Of a stretch of DNA of 64,000 bases, positions 51,551-60,489 are shown piece by piece. Every line of letters begins with the position of its first letter. Position 1 is the first letter of the stretch. A program made the translations under genes and the position numbers. Under the pieces are notes generated by a model that made no database searches, was not told the DNA's origin, and was given only the letters and a program-made list of their open reading frames with translations. This DNA comes from Oerskovia merdavium. Lineage in GTDB: Bacteria; Actinomycetota; Actinomycetes; Actinomycetales; Cellulomonadaceae. The stretch is taken from the NCBI RefSeq assembly GCF_014836755.1, contig NZ_JACSQF010000014.1:1-64000 (forward strand), read 5' to 3'.

Positions 51551-53709
51551 GCACGAGCGCCCCGGGGGGACTCTCGACGGCCCAGAGCGAGGTCCCGGAC
51601 GACTCCTCGGGGCTCCTGGCCCCGCCGGTTCCCCTGGGGCGCTCGCGCGTCCGGTTCCGCCTGACGGTCGCCTCGGCGTTCGTCGTCGCGATCCTCGTCG
51701 TCCTGGTGCTGGCCGCGATCCACCTCACGCAGGGGACGGCCGACGTCGGCCTCGGCGACCTGCTGAGGCTCGTCGTGGGCGGGACCGGCGGCGATGCCGA
51801 CGCGGACCGGACCGTGGCCGCCGTCCTGGTCGCCTCGCGCCTGCCCCGCCTGCTCGCGGGCCTCCTCGTGGGCGTCTCGCTCGGCGCGGCCGGAGCCGCG
51901 CTCCAGTCCGTGGCGCGCAACCCGCTGGCCTCGCCCGACACGCTCGCGGTCAACGCGGGCGCCTACGTCGCGGTCGTGGGCGCGGCCGTGGTCGGCGTGA
52001 CGCTCCCGTTCTACCTCTCGGGGACCCTGGCGCTGATCGGTGGCCTCGCGGCCTCGGGCCTGGTGCTCGTCCTGGCGCGCGGCGGTGCGGCAGGGCCCAC
52101 CCGGCTGATCCTCGCGGGCTCCGCGATCACCCTGGCCCTGCACTCGCTGACGACCGTGCTGCTCGTGCTGTTCCAGCAGGAGACCATGGGGCTCTTCGCG
52201 TGGGGGAGCGGCTCGATCGTCCAGTCCGGCACGTCGCAGGTCGCGCTCGCGGCCCCGCTCGTGGTCGTGGGCCTCGGCGGGCTGGTCTTCGTGGCCCACC
52301 GGCTGGACCTCCTGGCGCTGGGCGACGACACCGCGACCGTGCTCGGGATCGACGTGCGCGCCACGCGCGTCGTGACCATCCTGCTCGCGGTCCTGCTGTC
52401 CGCGACGGCCGTCACGGTCGCGGGCCCGGTCGGGTTCGTCGGGCTGTGCGCCCCGGTGATCGTGCGCCTCGTGGCGCGCAAGGTGCCGGGCCTCAACCGG
52501 CACCGTGTGCTCATCCCGCTCTCGGGGATCGCGGGCGTGATCGTCATCCTGGGCGCCGACGTCCTGCTGCGCCTCGTGCTGCCCGGCACCTACGGCGTCG
52601 CCGTCCCGACGGGCGTCATCACGACCGTGTTCGGCGCCGCGACGCTCGTGTGGCTCGCGCGCCGCCTCAAGGACTCGGGACCTGCTGCGGGGACCCGGGC
52701 CGCGCACGTCCGGCCGCGCACCTCGCGCCGCGCGCTGGTGGTCATGGCCGTCCTGGTCGCGCTCCTGGTCGCGGCCACGATCGCGGCGCTCCTGCTGGGC
52801 GACCGGCTCCTGCTCACGGGCGACGTCCTCAACTGGGCCGCCGACCGGGCGGGCAAGCAGGTGAGCTTCGTGCTCGACCAGCGCTTCCCGCGCGCGCTCG
52901 CCGCGATCCTCGCGGGCGCCGCGCTGGGCCTGGCGGGAACCGTGGTGCAGGCCGTGTGCCGCAACCCGCTGGCCGAGCCGGGGCTGCTCGGCGTGACCGC
53001 GGGCGCGGGCCTGGGGGCCGTCGCGGTCGTCCTGCTCGTGCCCGGCGTCGGCATCGTGGGGATGTCCGTGGCGGCCGTCGTCGGCGCGCTCGGGACGTTC
53101 GCGATCGTCTACCGCCTGGCGTACCGGGGCGGGCTGAGCTCGGACCGCCTCGTGCTCATCGGTATCGGCATGAGTGCGGGGGCCACGGCCCTGACCACGC
53201 TCGTGATCGTCGTCGTGGCCCCGTGGAACCTCAACCTCGCGCTCACCTGGCTGTCCGGGTCCACGTACGGGCGCACGCTCGAGCACGTGGTCCCCGTCGT
53301 GCTCGCGCTGCTCGTGGTCGTGCCCGTCGCGGTGCTCCACCGGCGCGAGATGGACGTCCTGGCGCTCGACGAGGACACCCCGCGGGTCCTGGGTCTGCGC
53401 CTCGACCGCACGCGCCTGCTGCTCCTGGGCGCGAGCGCGGTGCTGACGGCCGCGGCGGTGTGCGCGGTCGGCGTCGTGGGCTTCGTGGGTCTCGTCGCCC
53501 CGCACGCCGCGCGGGCCCTCGTCGGGTCCCGCAACGGTCGCGTCATCCCGGTCTCGATGCTGCTCGGGGCCGTCCTCGTGAGCGTCGCCGACACCGTGGG
53601 CCGCACGGTCATCGCACCCGCCCAGATCCCCGCGGGCCTGACGACGGCGCTCATCGGTGCGCCGTACTTCGTGTGGCTCCTGTGGCGCAGCCGCGGCCGT
53701 GAGGCGTGA
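51547..53709 (+). CDS. fused FecCD permease for iron-siderophore uptake
   Basis: A 720-residue permease that joins two FecCD modules (about residues 35-375 and 390-720), each with roughly ten helices. Each repeats the family motifs: RLPRLLAGLLVGVSLGAAGAALQSVARNPLASPDTL and RFPRALAAILAGAALGLAGTVVQAVCRNPLAEPGLLGV, and GPVGFVGLCAPVIVRLV and GVVGFVGLVAPHAARALVG. Like FhuB, one chain forms the whole channel, so no second permease gene is needed. The disordered N-terminus is about 35 residues. GTGA overlap with the binding protein. Confidence 0.95.
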   Translation: MSTSAPGGLSTAQSEVPDDSSGLLAPPVPLGRSRVRFRLTVASAFVVAILVVLVLAAIHLTQGTADVGLGDLLRLVVGGTGGDADADRTVAAVLVASRLPRLLAGLLVGVSLGAAGAALQSVARNPLASPDTLAVNAGAYVAVVGAAVVGVTLPFYLSGTLALIGGLAASGLVLVLARGGAAGPTRLILAGSAITLALHSLTTVLLVLFQQETMGLFAWGSGSIVQSGTSQVALAAPLVVVGLGGLVFVAHRLDLLALGDDTATVLGIDVRATRVVTILLAVLLSATAVTVAGPVGFVGLCAPVIVRLVARKVPGLNRHRVLIPLSGIAGVIVILGADVLLRLVLPGTYGVAVPTGVITTVFGAATLVWLARRLKDSGPAAGTRAAHVRPRTSRRALVVMAVLVALLVAATIAALLLGDRLLLTGDVLNWAADRAGKQVSFVLDQRFPRALAAILAGAALGLAGTVVQAVCRNPLAEPGLLGVTAGAGLGAVAVVLLVPGVGIVGMSVAAVVGALGTFAIVYRLAYRGGLSSDRLVLIGIGMSAGATALTTLVIVVVAPWNLNLALTWLSGSTYGRTLEHVVPVVLALLVVVPVAVLHRREMDVLALDEDTPRVLGLRLDRTRLLLLGASAVLTAAAVCAVGVVGFVGLVAPHAARALVGSRNGRVIPVSMLLGAVLVSVADTVGRTVIAPAQIPAGLTTALIGAPYFVWLLWRSRGREA

Positions 53710-53759
53710 GAGTGATCCCGACCACAGGGACGGGTCCGGGGGTTCACCCGAGCCCGATG

Positions 53760-53778
53760 TTTGGTTAGGCTCGCCTAC
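53760..53778 (+). promoter_or_regulatory. DtxR/IdeR iron box 2, at a leaderless start
   Basis: TTTGGTTAGGCTCGCCTAC matches the DtxR/IdeR consensus at 15 of 19 positions and abuts the GTG start at 53779. The box, about 60 bases upstream and the first four codons (VSQT) repeat those at iron box 1, showing a duplicated promoter. Confidence 0.8.
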
Positions 53779-54777
53779 GTGAGCCAGACCAGTGTCGTGA
53801 CCGAGCAGGAGATCTCCCCGTTCCGCATGTTCGACGTGCAGGTGCGACGGGTCGAGCGCCTGGCCCCCAGCTTCCTGCGCGTGACCTTCACGGGCCACGA
53901 CCTGCACGAGTTCGCCGACAACGGCCTGGACCAGCGCATCAAGCTCGTCCTGCCCGCGACCGACGGCGGCTTCGAGCACCTCGACCGCACGGGAGAGTGG
54001 TACGCCGCGTGGCGCGCCCAGCCCGAGGAGCGTCGCAACCCGCTGCGCACCTACACCGTGCGCGCGGTGCGTCCTGAGGTCTCCGAGGTGGACGTCGACC
54101 TCGTCCTGCACGGCGACGCGGGCCCCGCGTCCCGGTGGGCGCTCGCTGCGCGCCCCGGTACCGAGGTCGTCCTGCTGGGCCCCAACGGGCTGTGGCACGG
54201 TGCTCACGGCGGCGTCGAGTTCTCGCGCCCGGTCCGCAGCCACGCGCTGCTGCTCGCCGGGGACGAGACCGCGGTCCCGGCCATCGCCTCGATCCTCGAG
54301 TCCCTCCCGGCCGACGAGGTCGGCGAGGTCTTCCTCGAGGTCCCGCACGCCGGTGACGTCCTGCCCGTCACGGCGCCCGCCGGCGTGAACGTCACCTGGC
54401 TCGCCCGCGAGGGCCGGGTGCACGGCGACCTGCTCGTGCCCGCCGTCCGCGAGGCCGCGGACCGCCTGCTCGAGCGCAACGTGTGCGGTGCGACCCACTC
54501 GTTGACCTGCGCCGCGCGCGGGCTCGCGGCGCGCCCCGGCACGGCCGGCGAGGTGGCCGAGCTCGAGGATGTCGACGTCGACACGGACATCCTCTGGGAG
54601 GTTCCCGTGGACGACGACGGCGCACCCCTGGTCGCGTGCGCCGAGCTCTACGCGTGGCTCGCCGGGGAGGCCTCGGTCATCAAGACGCTGCGGCGCTACC
54701 TCGTGTCCGAGCGCGGTGTGGACCGTCGGTCGGTCGCGTTCATGGGCTACTGGCGTGAGGGCCGCGCCGAGGGTTGA
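53779..54777 (+). CDS. siderophore-interacting protein (ferric-siderophore reductase)
   Basis: A 332-residue FAD-dependent NAD(P)H reductase of the SIP/ViuB family, which releases iron from imported siderophores in the cytoplasm. Motifs are [19 protein letters not shown], the FAD-binding [51 protein letters not shown], and the C-terminal [24 protein letters not shown]. The leaderless GTG start lies right after iron box 2. It pairs functionally with the uptake operon upstream. Its last codons and stop lie in a 28-base tandem repeat. Confidence 0.93.
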   Translation: MSQTSVVTEQEISPFRMFDVQVRRVERLAPSFLRVTFTGHDLHEFADNGLDQRIKLVLPATDGGFEHLDRTGEWYAAWRAQPEERRNPLRTYTVRAVRPEVSEVDVDLVLHGDAGPASRWALAARPGTEVVLLGPNGLWHGAHGGVEFSRPVRSHALLLAGDETAVPAIASILESLPADEVGEVFLEVPHAGDVLPVTAPAGVNVTWLAREGRVHGDLLVPAVREAADRLLERNVCGATHSLTCAARGLAARPGTAGEVAELEDVDVDTDILWEVPVDDDGAPLVACAELYAWLAGEASVIKTLRRYLVSERGVDRRSVAFMGYWREGRAEG

Positions 54778-54818
54778 CGGTCGTGAGGGCCGCGCCGAGG
54801 GCTGACGGCCGTGAGGGC
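54754..54818 (+). repeat. 28-base tandem duplication spanning a stop codon
   Basis: Units 54754-54781 and 54782-54809 differ at two positions, and a partial third copy starts at 54810. Unit 1 encodes the last residues and TGA stop of the siderophore-interacting protein; unit 2 would repeat both. Confidence 0.9.
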
Positions 54819-54821
54819 TGC

Positions 54822-55415
54822 TCACCCCACCGGCACGCCCAGCCCCTCGACCAGCTCGACCCCGGGCAGCCGCGCGAGCAGGGCCCCCGGCAGCAGCAGC
54901 TTGGAGCGGCGCAGCCCGCTCCCGATCAGCGCGGCCTCGCCGTCCGTGGCGACGGCGGCGTCGAGCAGCACGCGCCATCCCTCGGGGAGCCCGATCGGGG
55001 TGATCCCGCCGTACTCCATGCCGGACTCGGCGACCGCGCGGTCCATGGGCAGGAACGAGGCCTTGCGCACGTCGAGCAGCGACCGCACGCGCGTGTTCAC
55101 GTCGGCCCGGGTCGTGGCCCGCACGACGGCCGCGGCGATCCGCTCGTCGCCGCCGCGCCGCCCGGCGACCAGGACGCAGTTCGCGGAGACCGCGGGCGGC
55201 AGGTCGTGGGCCGCGTTGAGCGTCGCGGTGTCGGCGAGGTCCGGGTCGATCTCGACGACGGCGACCTGCTCGGCGACGCGGGGGTCCTGAGCGGTCCACC
55301 GGGCGAGGGCCTCGGCGACCGCCGGTGCGAGCAGGTCGGGCCGGGTCGTCGCGGGGACCCAGTCGAGGTCGCCGAGGGTCGGAAGGGTGAGGCGGTCGAT
55401 CCCGTCGTGGCTCAT
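54822..55415 (-). CDS. YbaK/aminoacyl-tRNA deacylase-like protein
   Basis: A 197-residue protein of the YbaK/ProX family, which hydrolyses wrongly charged aminoacyl-tRNAs. Family blocks are PPAVSANCVLVAGRRGGDERIAAAVVRATTRADVN, DVRKASFLPMDRAVAESGMEYGGITPIGLP (conserved Lys and Gly) and SGLRRSKLLLPG near the end. The domain is complete, but the N-terminus is longer than in YbaK. The exact substrate (Pro/Ala/Cys-tRNA) cannot be set from sequence. It overlaps the PEBP-family gene as ATGA, so the two are translated together. Confidence 0.85.
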   Translation of the reverse strand: MSHDGIDRLTLPTLGDLDWVPATTRPDLLAPAVAEALARWTAQDPRVAEQVAVVEIDPDLADTATLNAAHDLPPAVSANCVLVAGRRGGDERIAAAVVRATTRADVNTRVRSLLDVRKASFLPMDRAVAESGMEYGGITPIGLPEGWRVLLDAAVATDGEAALIGSGLRRSKLLLPGALLARLPGVELVEGLGVPVG

Positions 55416-55957
55416 GCGGCGACCAGGACCTGGTAGGTCGGCGTGATGGTCGCTCGCCCGATCGTGTGGAACACGGCCGCCATGGCGACCGCGGTCGCGG
55501 TCGTCGAGGGGGTGACGTCGAGCGTCTCGACGTCGAGTGCGTGCACCGCGAACACGTACCGGTGTGGTCTGTCGCCGGGCGGGGGTGCGGCGCCCAGGTA
55601 GCCCGGCCCACCGCCGTCGTGCCGGGTCTGCACCGCTCCCGGCGGGAGGTAACCGCCTCCGGGCGACCCTGCGCCCTGCGCGAGCGTCACGGTGGACGCG
55701 GGCACGTTGACGACGGTCCAGTGCCAGTAGCCCGCCGGGGTCGGCGCGTCCATGTCGAAGCAGCTCACGAGGAACGAGCGTGTGGCCGCGGGGAAGTGGT
55801 TCCAGGACAGCTCGGGCGACCGGTTGTCGCCGCCGGCCGCGTGCGTGCGTGCCATGGGTTCGCCGTGCGCGACGTCGTCGCTCGTGACGCTGAAGCGTGG
55901 GACCTGGGGCAGGAGCGAGTAGGGGTCGGGAGCGAGGGGCCGGTCGGCGAGGTTCAT
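55412..55957 (-). CDS. YbhB/YbcL (PEBP-like) family protein
   Basis: A 181-residue phosphatidylethanolamine-binding-like protein. It has FSVTSDDVAHGEPM, NRSPELSWNHFPAATRSFLVSCFDMDAPTPAGYWHWTVVNVPAS (the central DxDxP and HW motif), GYLGAAPPPGDRPHRYVFAVHAL and FHTIGRATITPTYQV. These form the small ligand pocket of the family. Bacterial members bind lipids or small anions; the physiological role is mostly unknown. It has no signal peptide, so it is cytoplasmic. First gene of a two-gene set with the YbaK-type protein. Confidence 0.9.
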   Translation of the reverse strand: MNLADRPLAPDPYSLLPQVPRFSVTSDDVAHGEPMARTHAAGGDNRSPELSWNHFPAATRSFLVSCFDMDAPTPAGYWHWTVVNVPASTVTLAQGAGSPGGGYLPPGAVQTRHDGGGPGYLGAAPPPGDRPHRYVFAVHALDVETLDVTPSTTATAVAMAAVFHTIGRATITPTYQVLVAA

Positions 55958-56246
55958 CGTCCCATCGTGCCCGGTGGGCGGGGGAGGGGCCAGGTGCGGG
56001 GTCGTCGGTGGCGTCGGAAGCGCGCGGTGAATTGTCCCCCCTTGCCCGCCCAGCGAACCACACTTTGCAGGATTGTGCTTGTTTAGGCCCCGCTATTGAC
56101 AAACTCCGTCACCACTGCAAATCTGGTGACTGCCCGGGCGATCCTCGGGCCACGCAGTGAGTGCCACAGATGCCATGTCACGAGCGTCGATCGCCACCGG
56201 TCCCGGCAGACCCCCGGGCGCATCGCCGACCAGAGAGCAGGTCGCC

Positions 56247-58940
56247 ATGCACGCAGTCCCACCACCCGTGAGCCCCACCAGAGGGCCCCTGTCCGGACGC
56301 AGGTCGTCCGGTGCCCGACGACGGGCGGTCGCCTCGGCCACCGCCCTCGCCCTCGCGCTCGGCACGGCCGCCGGGAGCGTCGCCCTGACGGCTCCCGCGG
56401 CCGCCGACGCCACCAACGCCAAGCCCGCGGTCGTCCCGACGCTCAAGGAGTGGACGGGAGGCAGCGGGTCGTTCGATCTCGACTCCTCGACCCGGATCGT
56501 CGTCCCTGCCGCGCTCGAGGAGATGGGCGCGCAGGTCGCGGCGGACATCGCCGACCTCACGGCCCGCACGGTCCCCGTCGCCGTGGACGCGGCACCGGAC
56601 GAGGGCGACATCGTGCTGGTCGTCGACCCGACGCTCGTCCACGCCGCGGGCGGCGAGCGCTTCGACGAGGAAGGCTACGTCCTCGACGTCGACCCGGGAC
56701 GCGTGACCGTGGCCGCACCGACCGAGCAGGGGGCCTTCTACGGGACCCGGAGCCTCCTGCAGGTGCTGGTCCAGAGCCCGGGCCGCGGAAGCGTGCCCGT
56801 CGGGGAGTCGGTCGACTGGCCCGACTACGCCTCGCGCGGCTTCATGCTCGACGTGGGGCGGCGCTTCTTCACGCCCGAGTTCGTCCGCGACTACATCTCG
56901 ATGATGAGCTGGTTCAAGCTCAACGAGTTCCAGATCCACCTCATGGACAACGAGATCAGCCCCGCGGGCGGCAACTGGGCCGACGCTCAGGCCGGCTTCC
57001 GGCTCCAGTCCGACAACCCCGCGTTCGCGGGTCTCGCGTCGACCGACGGAGCCTACGACCGGGCGGACTGGCAGTCCTTCGAGGACACCGCCGCAGCCCA
57101 CGCCGTGACGATCATCCCGGAGATCGAGGGGCCCGCCCATGCGCGCTCGGTCGTCCGCTGGAAGCCCGAGCTCGGCACGAACGGCGGCAACTCCGACCAC
57201 CTGGACCTGAGCAAGCCCGAGGCGACGGCGGTCATGAAGTCGATCTTCACCGAGTTCGCGCCGTGGTTCGAGGGCCCCGACGTCCACATGGGGGTCGACG
57301 AGTACTACGCGTCGCCCGCGCTCTTCCGCGACTACTTCAACACCATGGCTGCCCACGTCCGCAGCCTCGGCAAGCACCCGCGCGCCTGGGGGAGCTTCAC
57401 CCAGATGCACGGCAACGCGAACGGCTACGACCGTGACGTGACGATCAACTCGTGGAACGGCGGCTGGTACTCGATCGAGTCGGCGTACGCCGACGGCTAC
57501 CGGTTCCTCAACACCGACGACTCGACGCTGTACGTCGTCCCGTTCGCGAGCTACTACCACGGCAACGGGCTCAACAACCAGTGGCTGTACTCGTCCTGGG
57601 CGCCCAACCGGACCGGGAACAAGACCGTGCCCGAGGGGGCCGCAGAGGGAGCCATGTTCGCGGTCTGGAACGACCTCGTGCACGCCGACTACACGCAGCA
57701 GGACGTGCACGGCCTGGTCGAGCTGTCCTTCCCGACGATCGCGCAGAAGACCTGGGACGGCGCGACGCCCGAGCTCACGTTCGCGCAGTTCTCGGCGCTC
57801 ACGCGCACCCTGGGCCTGGGCCCCGGCATCGAGGTGGTCGACTTCACGCGAGGCGGCCAGCTCGCGGGCGAGCTGAGCCACGGCGCGACCGTGACGGCCT
57901 CGTCCGCTGACGAGGGCAACGGTCCCGAGCACCTCACCGACGGCCAGACGACGACGCGCTGGAGCACGCGGTCGACGGCGCCCGCCACGCTCACCGTGGA
58001 CCTGGGGTCGGTGCAGACGGTCGGCGCCGTGGAGGTCGACTGGACCGCGGCAGCAGCCACGAGCTACACGGTCGAGGTCTCGGTCGACGGGTCCACCTGG
58101 ACGAGGGCGTCCCGGCACAGCAACGCGACCGGGGCCGGGGTGGACCGGGCGTCGTTCGCCGCCCACGAGGCCCGGTACGTCCGGCTGAGCTCGGTCGTCG
58201 GCGGTCCGGACGGCGTCGGCGCGTGGCGCCTGAGCGTCCTGGGTCGCCCGGACCTCGCCCTGGGTGCCGTCGCGACGGCCTCGGGCGTCGAGTCGGGCAC
58301 GACCATGACGGCGGCCAACGTCGTCGACGGCGACCCCTCGACGCGATGGTCGGCCGACTACAGCGCGCAGCCCTGGGTCCAGGTGGATCTCGGCACGGCC
58401 AGGACGGTCGACGAGATCACGCTGCGCTGGGAGGCCGCCTCGGCGACCGCCTACCGCGTCGAGGTGTCGCAGGACGGCGCCGCCTGGTCCCCCCTCGTGA
58501 CCAGGACCGGGCTCGCGGGAGGTGCGCGCACCGACGTCCTGCCCGTGCCGGCGACCGCCGCACGGTACGTCAGGGTGACGACGACGGCCAAGAGCCTCAA
58601 CCCGTACCTGTCGCTCTACGACCTCGAGGTGCGCGGGGCGGCGCCCGCCGAGCCCGTGCAGGTGACGGCCACCGCGACCGTGCGGTGCGTGGCCGGACGG
58701 GCCCAGCTGTCGGTCGACGTCGTCAACGACGACGCGGCGCCCGTCGACGTCGTCGTCACGACGCCGTACGGCAGCCGGACCTTCTCCGCGCTCTCGCCCG
58801 AGAAGCGGGCGCACGCCGCGTTCAGCACGCGAGCCGTGGGCGTCGAGGGTGGCACTGCCGTCGTCGACGTCTCCCCGGCGGACTCGCCCGGGCAGGCAGG
58901 ATCCGTCGAGGTCCCCTTTACCGGGACCGCCTGCGGCTGA
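56247..58940 (+). CDS. secreted GH20 beta-N-acetylhexosaminidase with F5/8-type domains
   Basis: An 897-residue secreted enzyme: signal peptide (about residues 25-54, ending APAAA), a GH20b-type N-terminal domain (about 70-190), then the GH20 barrel (about 190-545) with catalytic Asp351-Glu352 in HMGVDEYY. Two F5/8-type C (CBM32-like) sugar-binding domains follow (about 555-680 and 690-800), then a small Cys-containing beta domain. It cleaves terminal N-acetylhexosamine, for example from chitin fragments or glycans; a lacto-N-biosidase-like activity is also possible. ATG 56247 follows AGAGAGCAGG; a longer in-frame start at 56157 is less likely. No clear promoter was recognised in the preceding gap. 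Confidence 0.9.
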   Translation: MHAVPPPVSPTRGPLSGRRSSGARRRAVASATALALALGTAAGSVALTAPAAADATNAKPAVVPTLKEWTGGSGSFDLDSSTRIVVPAALEEMGAQVAADIADLTARTVPVAVDAAPDEGDIVLVVDPTLVHAAGGERFDEEGYVLDVDPGRVTVAAPTEQGAFYGTRSLLQVLVQSPGRGSVPVGESVDWPDYASRGFMLDVGRRFFTPEFVRDYISMMSWFKLNEFQIHLMDNEISPAGGNWADAQAGFRLQSDNPAFAGLASTDGAYDRADWQSFEDTAAAHAVTIIPEIEGPAHARSVVRWKPELGTNGGNSDHLDLSKPEATAVMKSIFTEFAPWFEGPDVHMGVDEYYASPALFRDYFNTMAAHVRSLGKHPRAWGSFTQMHGNANGYDRDVTINSWNGGWYSIESAYADGYRFLNTDDSTLYVVPFASYYHGNGLNNQWLYSSWAPNRTGNKTVPEGAAEGAMFAVWNDLVHADYTQQDVHGLVELSFPTIAQKTWDGATPELTFAQFSALTRTLGLGPGIEVVDFTRGGQLAGELSHGATVTASSADEGNGPEHLTDGQTTTRWSTRSTAPATLTVDLGSVQTVGAVEVDWTAAAATSYTVEVSVDGSTWTRASRHSNATGAGVDRASFAAHEARYVRLSSVVGGPDGVGAWRLSVLGRPDLALGAVATASGVESGTTMTAANVVDGDPSTRWSADYSAQPWVQVDLGTARTVDEITLRWEAASATAYRVEVSQDGAAWSPLVTRTGLAGGARTDVLPVPATAARYVRVTTTAKSLNPYLSLYDLEVRGAAPAEPVQVTATATVRCVAGRAQLSVDVVNDDAAPVDVVVTTPYGSRTFSALSPEKRAHAAFSTRAVGVEGGTAVVDVSPADSPGQAGSVEVPFTGTACG

Positions 58941-58952
58941 CGCCTGACGCAC

Positions 58953-59006
58953 GACGAACGCCCGAGGGGTCCGGCCTGCACAGGCCGGGCCCCTCGGGCG
59001 TTCGTC
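58953..59006. terminator. strong hairpin terminator after the GH20 gene
   Basis: Perfect 17-base arms (58953-58969 and 58990-59006) around a loop with its own GGCCTG/CAGGCC stem, 13 bases after the stop. It shares the core GAACGCCCGAGGGG with the terminator at 12025. Confidence 0.8.
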
Positions 59007-59044
59007 CGGGGCTGCCGAGGTGTCGCGTCTGCCACCATGTGCGG

Positions 59045-59431
59045 GTGCAGAAGCGACGCAAGGGGACGACGCAGAGCGTCGTCCTGATCATCCTGGCGGT
59101 CATCGCCCCCATCCTGCTGATGCAGCAGCGGCGAGGAAGGGGGTACTTCATCCACGACACCACGACCGCCGTGGTGCTGTTCGGTGCCCTGGCCCTCGTG
59201 GCCGCGCTCGGTATCGCGATCACGGTGCGCCGCCGGGGGCCGCTCGCGGGGGAGAAGGCGGCGTTCGTCCTCCTGGGGCTGTTCACGGGGGTGGGGGTCG
59301 CGCTCGGGACCTGGCGGACGGTCGACGAGGGGCCGAGCGCCTCCACGGTCCTGGGGGCCCTGGCCGGCCTCGTCGCGGTCGGTGTCTACGTGGTCCTCGC
59401 GCTCCGGGTCCGCCCCTCGCACGCTCGATGA
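59045..59431 (+). CDS. small three-helix membrane protein, hypothetical
   Basis: A 128-residue protein with a basic start (VQKRRKGTTQ) and helices SVVLIILAVIAPILLMQ, TTAVVLFGALALVAALGIAITV and AAFVLLGLFTGVGVALGTW, then VLGALAGLVAVGVYVVLALRV. No family recognised. GTG 59045 or GTG 59039 is the start; neither has a good ribosome binding site, so the mRNA may be nearly leaderless. The interval 59432-59644 downstream holds no gene that I can see. Confidence 0.6.
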   Translation: MQKRRKGTTQSVVLIILAVIAPILLMQQRRGRGYFIHDTTTAVVLFGALALVAALGIAITVRRRGPLAGEKAAFVLLGLFTGVGVALGTWRTVDEGPSASTVLGALAGLVAVGVYVVLALRVRPSHAR

Positions 59432-59644
59432 CGCAGGTCGTCGTTCTCTCGAGTGCCGCTCGAGGGTCTGGCCTCGCGTGGCGCCGTGCAGGAGGGTCTG
59501 AGATCGCCGGGAATCCGCCGATTCCTGACCAAGGTTGAGGCGACGAATGAGACTTCCGGAATGCCCGGATGCCTAGTAGATAGTTGCGTGCTCGACGAAC
59601 TATCGACCACTGGTTGACCCCCGGCGCCGAGGGGCTCGGGCGAG

Positions 59645-59697
59645 TTGACACCCCCTCGGGGAAGGCGTGTACTGGAAGTGTTCGAACACCTGTTCGA
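59645..59697 (+). promoter_or_regulatory. SOS promoter with LexA box for the mutasome
   Basis: TTGACA (59645-59650) and TGTACT (59668-59673) are spaced 17 bases, a good sigma-70-type promoter. Just downstream, TCGAACACCTGTTCGA (59682-59697) is a perfect actinobacterial LexA box (TCGAAC-N4-GTTCGA) overlapping the likely start of transcription. LexA would block the operon until DNA damage. imuA' starts 28 bases later. Confidence 0.88.
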
Positions 59698-59724
59698 ATG
59701 TCTTTCGAGCGTGCAGGAGGTGTC

Positions 59725-60489
59725 ATGACCCTGGTCGACGACGCCCTCCTGGCGGCCCTGGGCGGCCCCGCGGACACCGCAGGCGCCACCGGCCCCACGC
59801 ACGCCGAGCGGACCCTGCTCGCCCGGTCGGTGCTGCGCCGCGCGGAGCTCTCGGCCCGGCGGGCACCGGGGAGCACGGGGGAGGAGAGGCTCCTCCCGGT
59901 CCCCGACGAGCTGACCGGTCTGCTGCCCTTCGGCGGTCTGCAGCGCGGTACCGCGGTGGTGGTCGACGGCTCCACCTCGCTCCTGCTCGCGCTGCTGTCG
60001 GAGGCCTCGCGCACGGGGGCCTGGACCGCGATGGTCGGGTTCCCCCGCCTCGGGGTCCTCGCAGCGGCCGAGGCCGGGATCGACCTCGGCCGTGTCGCGC
60101 TCGTCCCGTCCCCGGGACCCGACGCCGCGGCAGCCGTCGCGGCCCTGCTCGACGGGATCGACGTCGTCGTGGTCGGCCCGCAGGCCGCACTGACCGACAC
60201 CGACCGCCGCCGGCTGACCTCGCGTGCCCGCGAGCGCGGCAACCTGCTCGTCGCGGCACAGCCCTGGGCCGGTGCGCACGTGGTCCTCACGGTCCGGGAG
60301 GGCACGTGGTCGGGCGTGGACCAGGGCGCGGGGTACCTCCGCCGGCGCCGGCTGACGGTCGAGCGCAGCGGGCGGGCCGGGGCCTCGCGCGGCATCGAGC
60401 GCCAGGTCGAGCTGCCGCTGCGCGCGCACGCCGTGAAGAACCCGCGGCAGGTCGAGAAGACCCCGCCCGGCCTCCGGCTCGTCGGATGA
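59725..60489 (+). CDS. imuA': ImuA'-type mutasome protein
   Basis: A 254-residue RecA-like fold protein that in mycobacteria links ImuB and DnaE2 to damaged DNA. The start is MTLVDDALLAALGG. The P-loop position reads VVVDGSTSLLLALLSEA with no Gly-Lys-Thr, so ATP binding is probably lost. Other blocks are FPRLGVLAAAEAGIDLGRVALVPSPG and DGIDVVVVGPQAALTDTDRRRLTSRARERG, typical of ImuA' proteins. A GGAGG site lies 6 bases before ATG 59725. Overlaps imuB as ATGA. Confidence 0.85.
   Translation: MTLVDDALLAALGGPADTAGATGPTHAERTLLARSVLRRAELSARRAPGSTGEERLLPVPDELTGLLPFGGLQRGTAVVVDGSTSLLLALLSEASRTGAWTAMVGFPRLGVLAAAEAGIDLGRVALVPSPGPDAAAAVAALLDGIDVVVVGPQAALTDTDRRRLTSRARERGNLLVAAQPWAGAHVVLTVREGTWSGVDQGAGYLRRRRLTVERSGRAGASRGIERQVELPLRAHAVKNPRQVEKTPPGLRLVG

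Noticed and set aside
51514-55611. A very long minus-strand frame opposite the siderophore genes
   Set aside because: The plus-strand binding protein, permease and SIP are clear; the antisense frame has low-complexity composition and no motifs.
56096-56124. TTGACA at 56096 as the GH20 promoter
   Set aside because: No acceptable -10 box at 16-18 bases, so I do not list it as a promoter.
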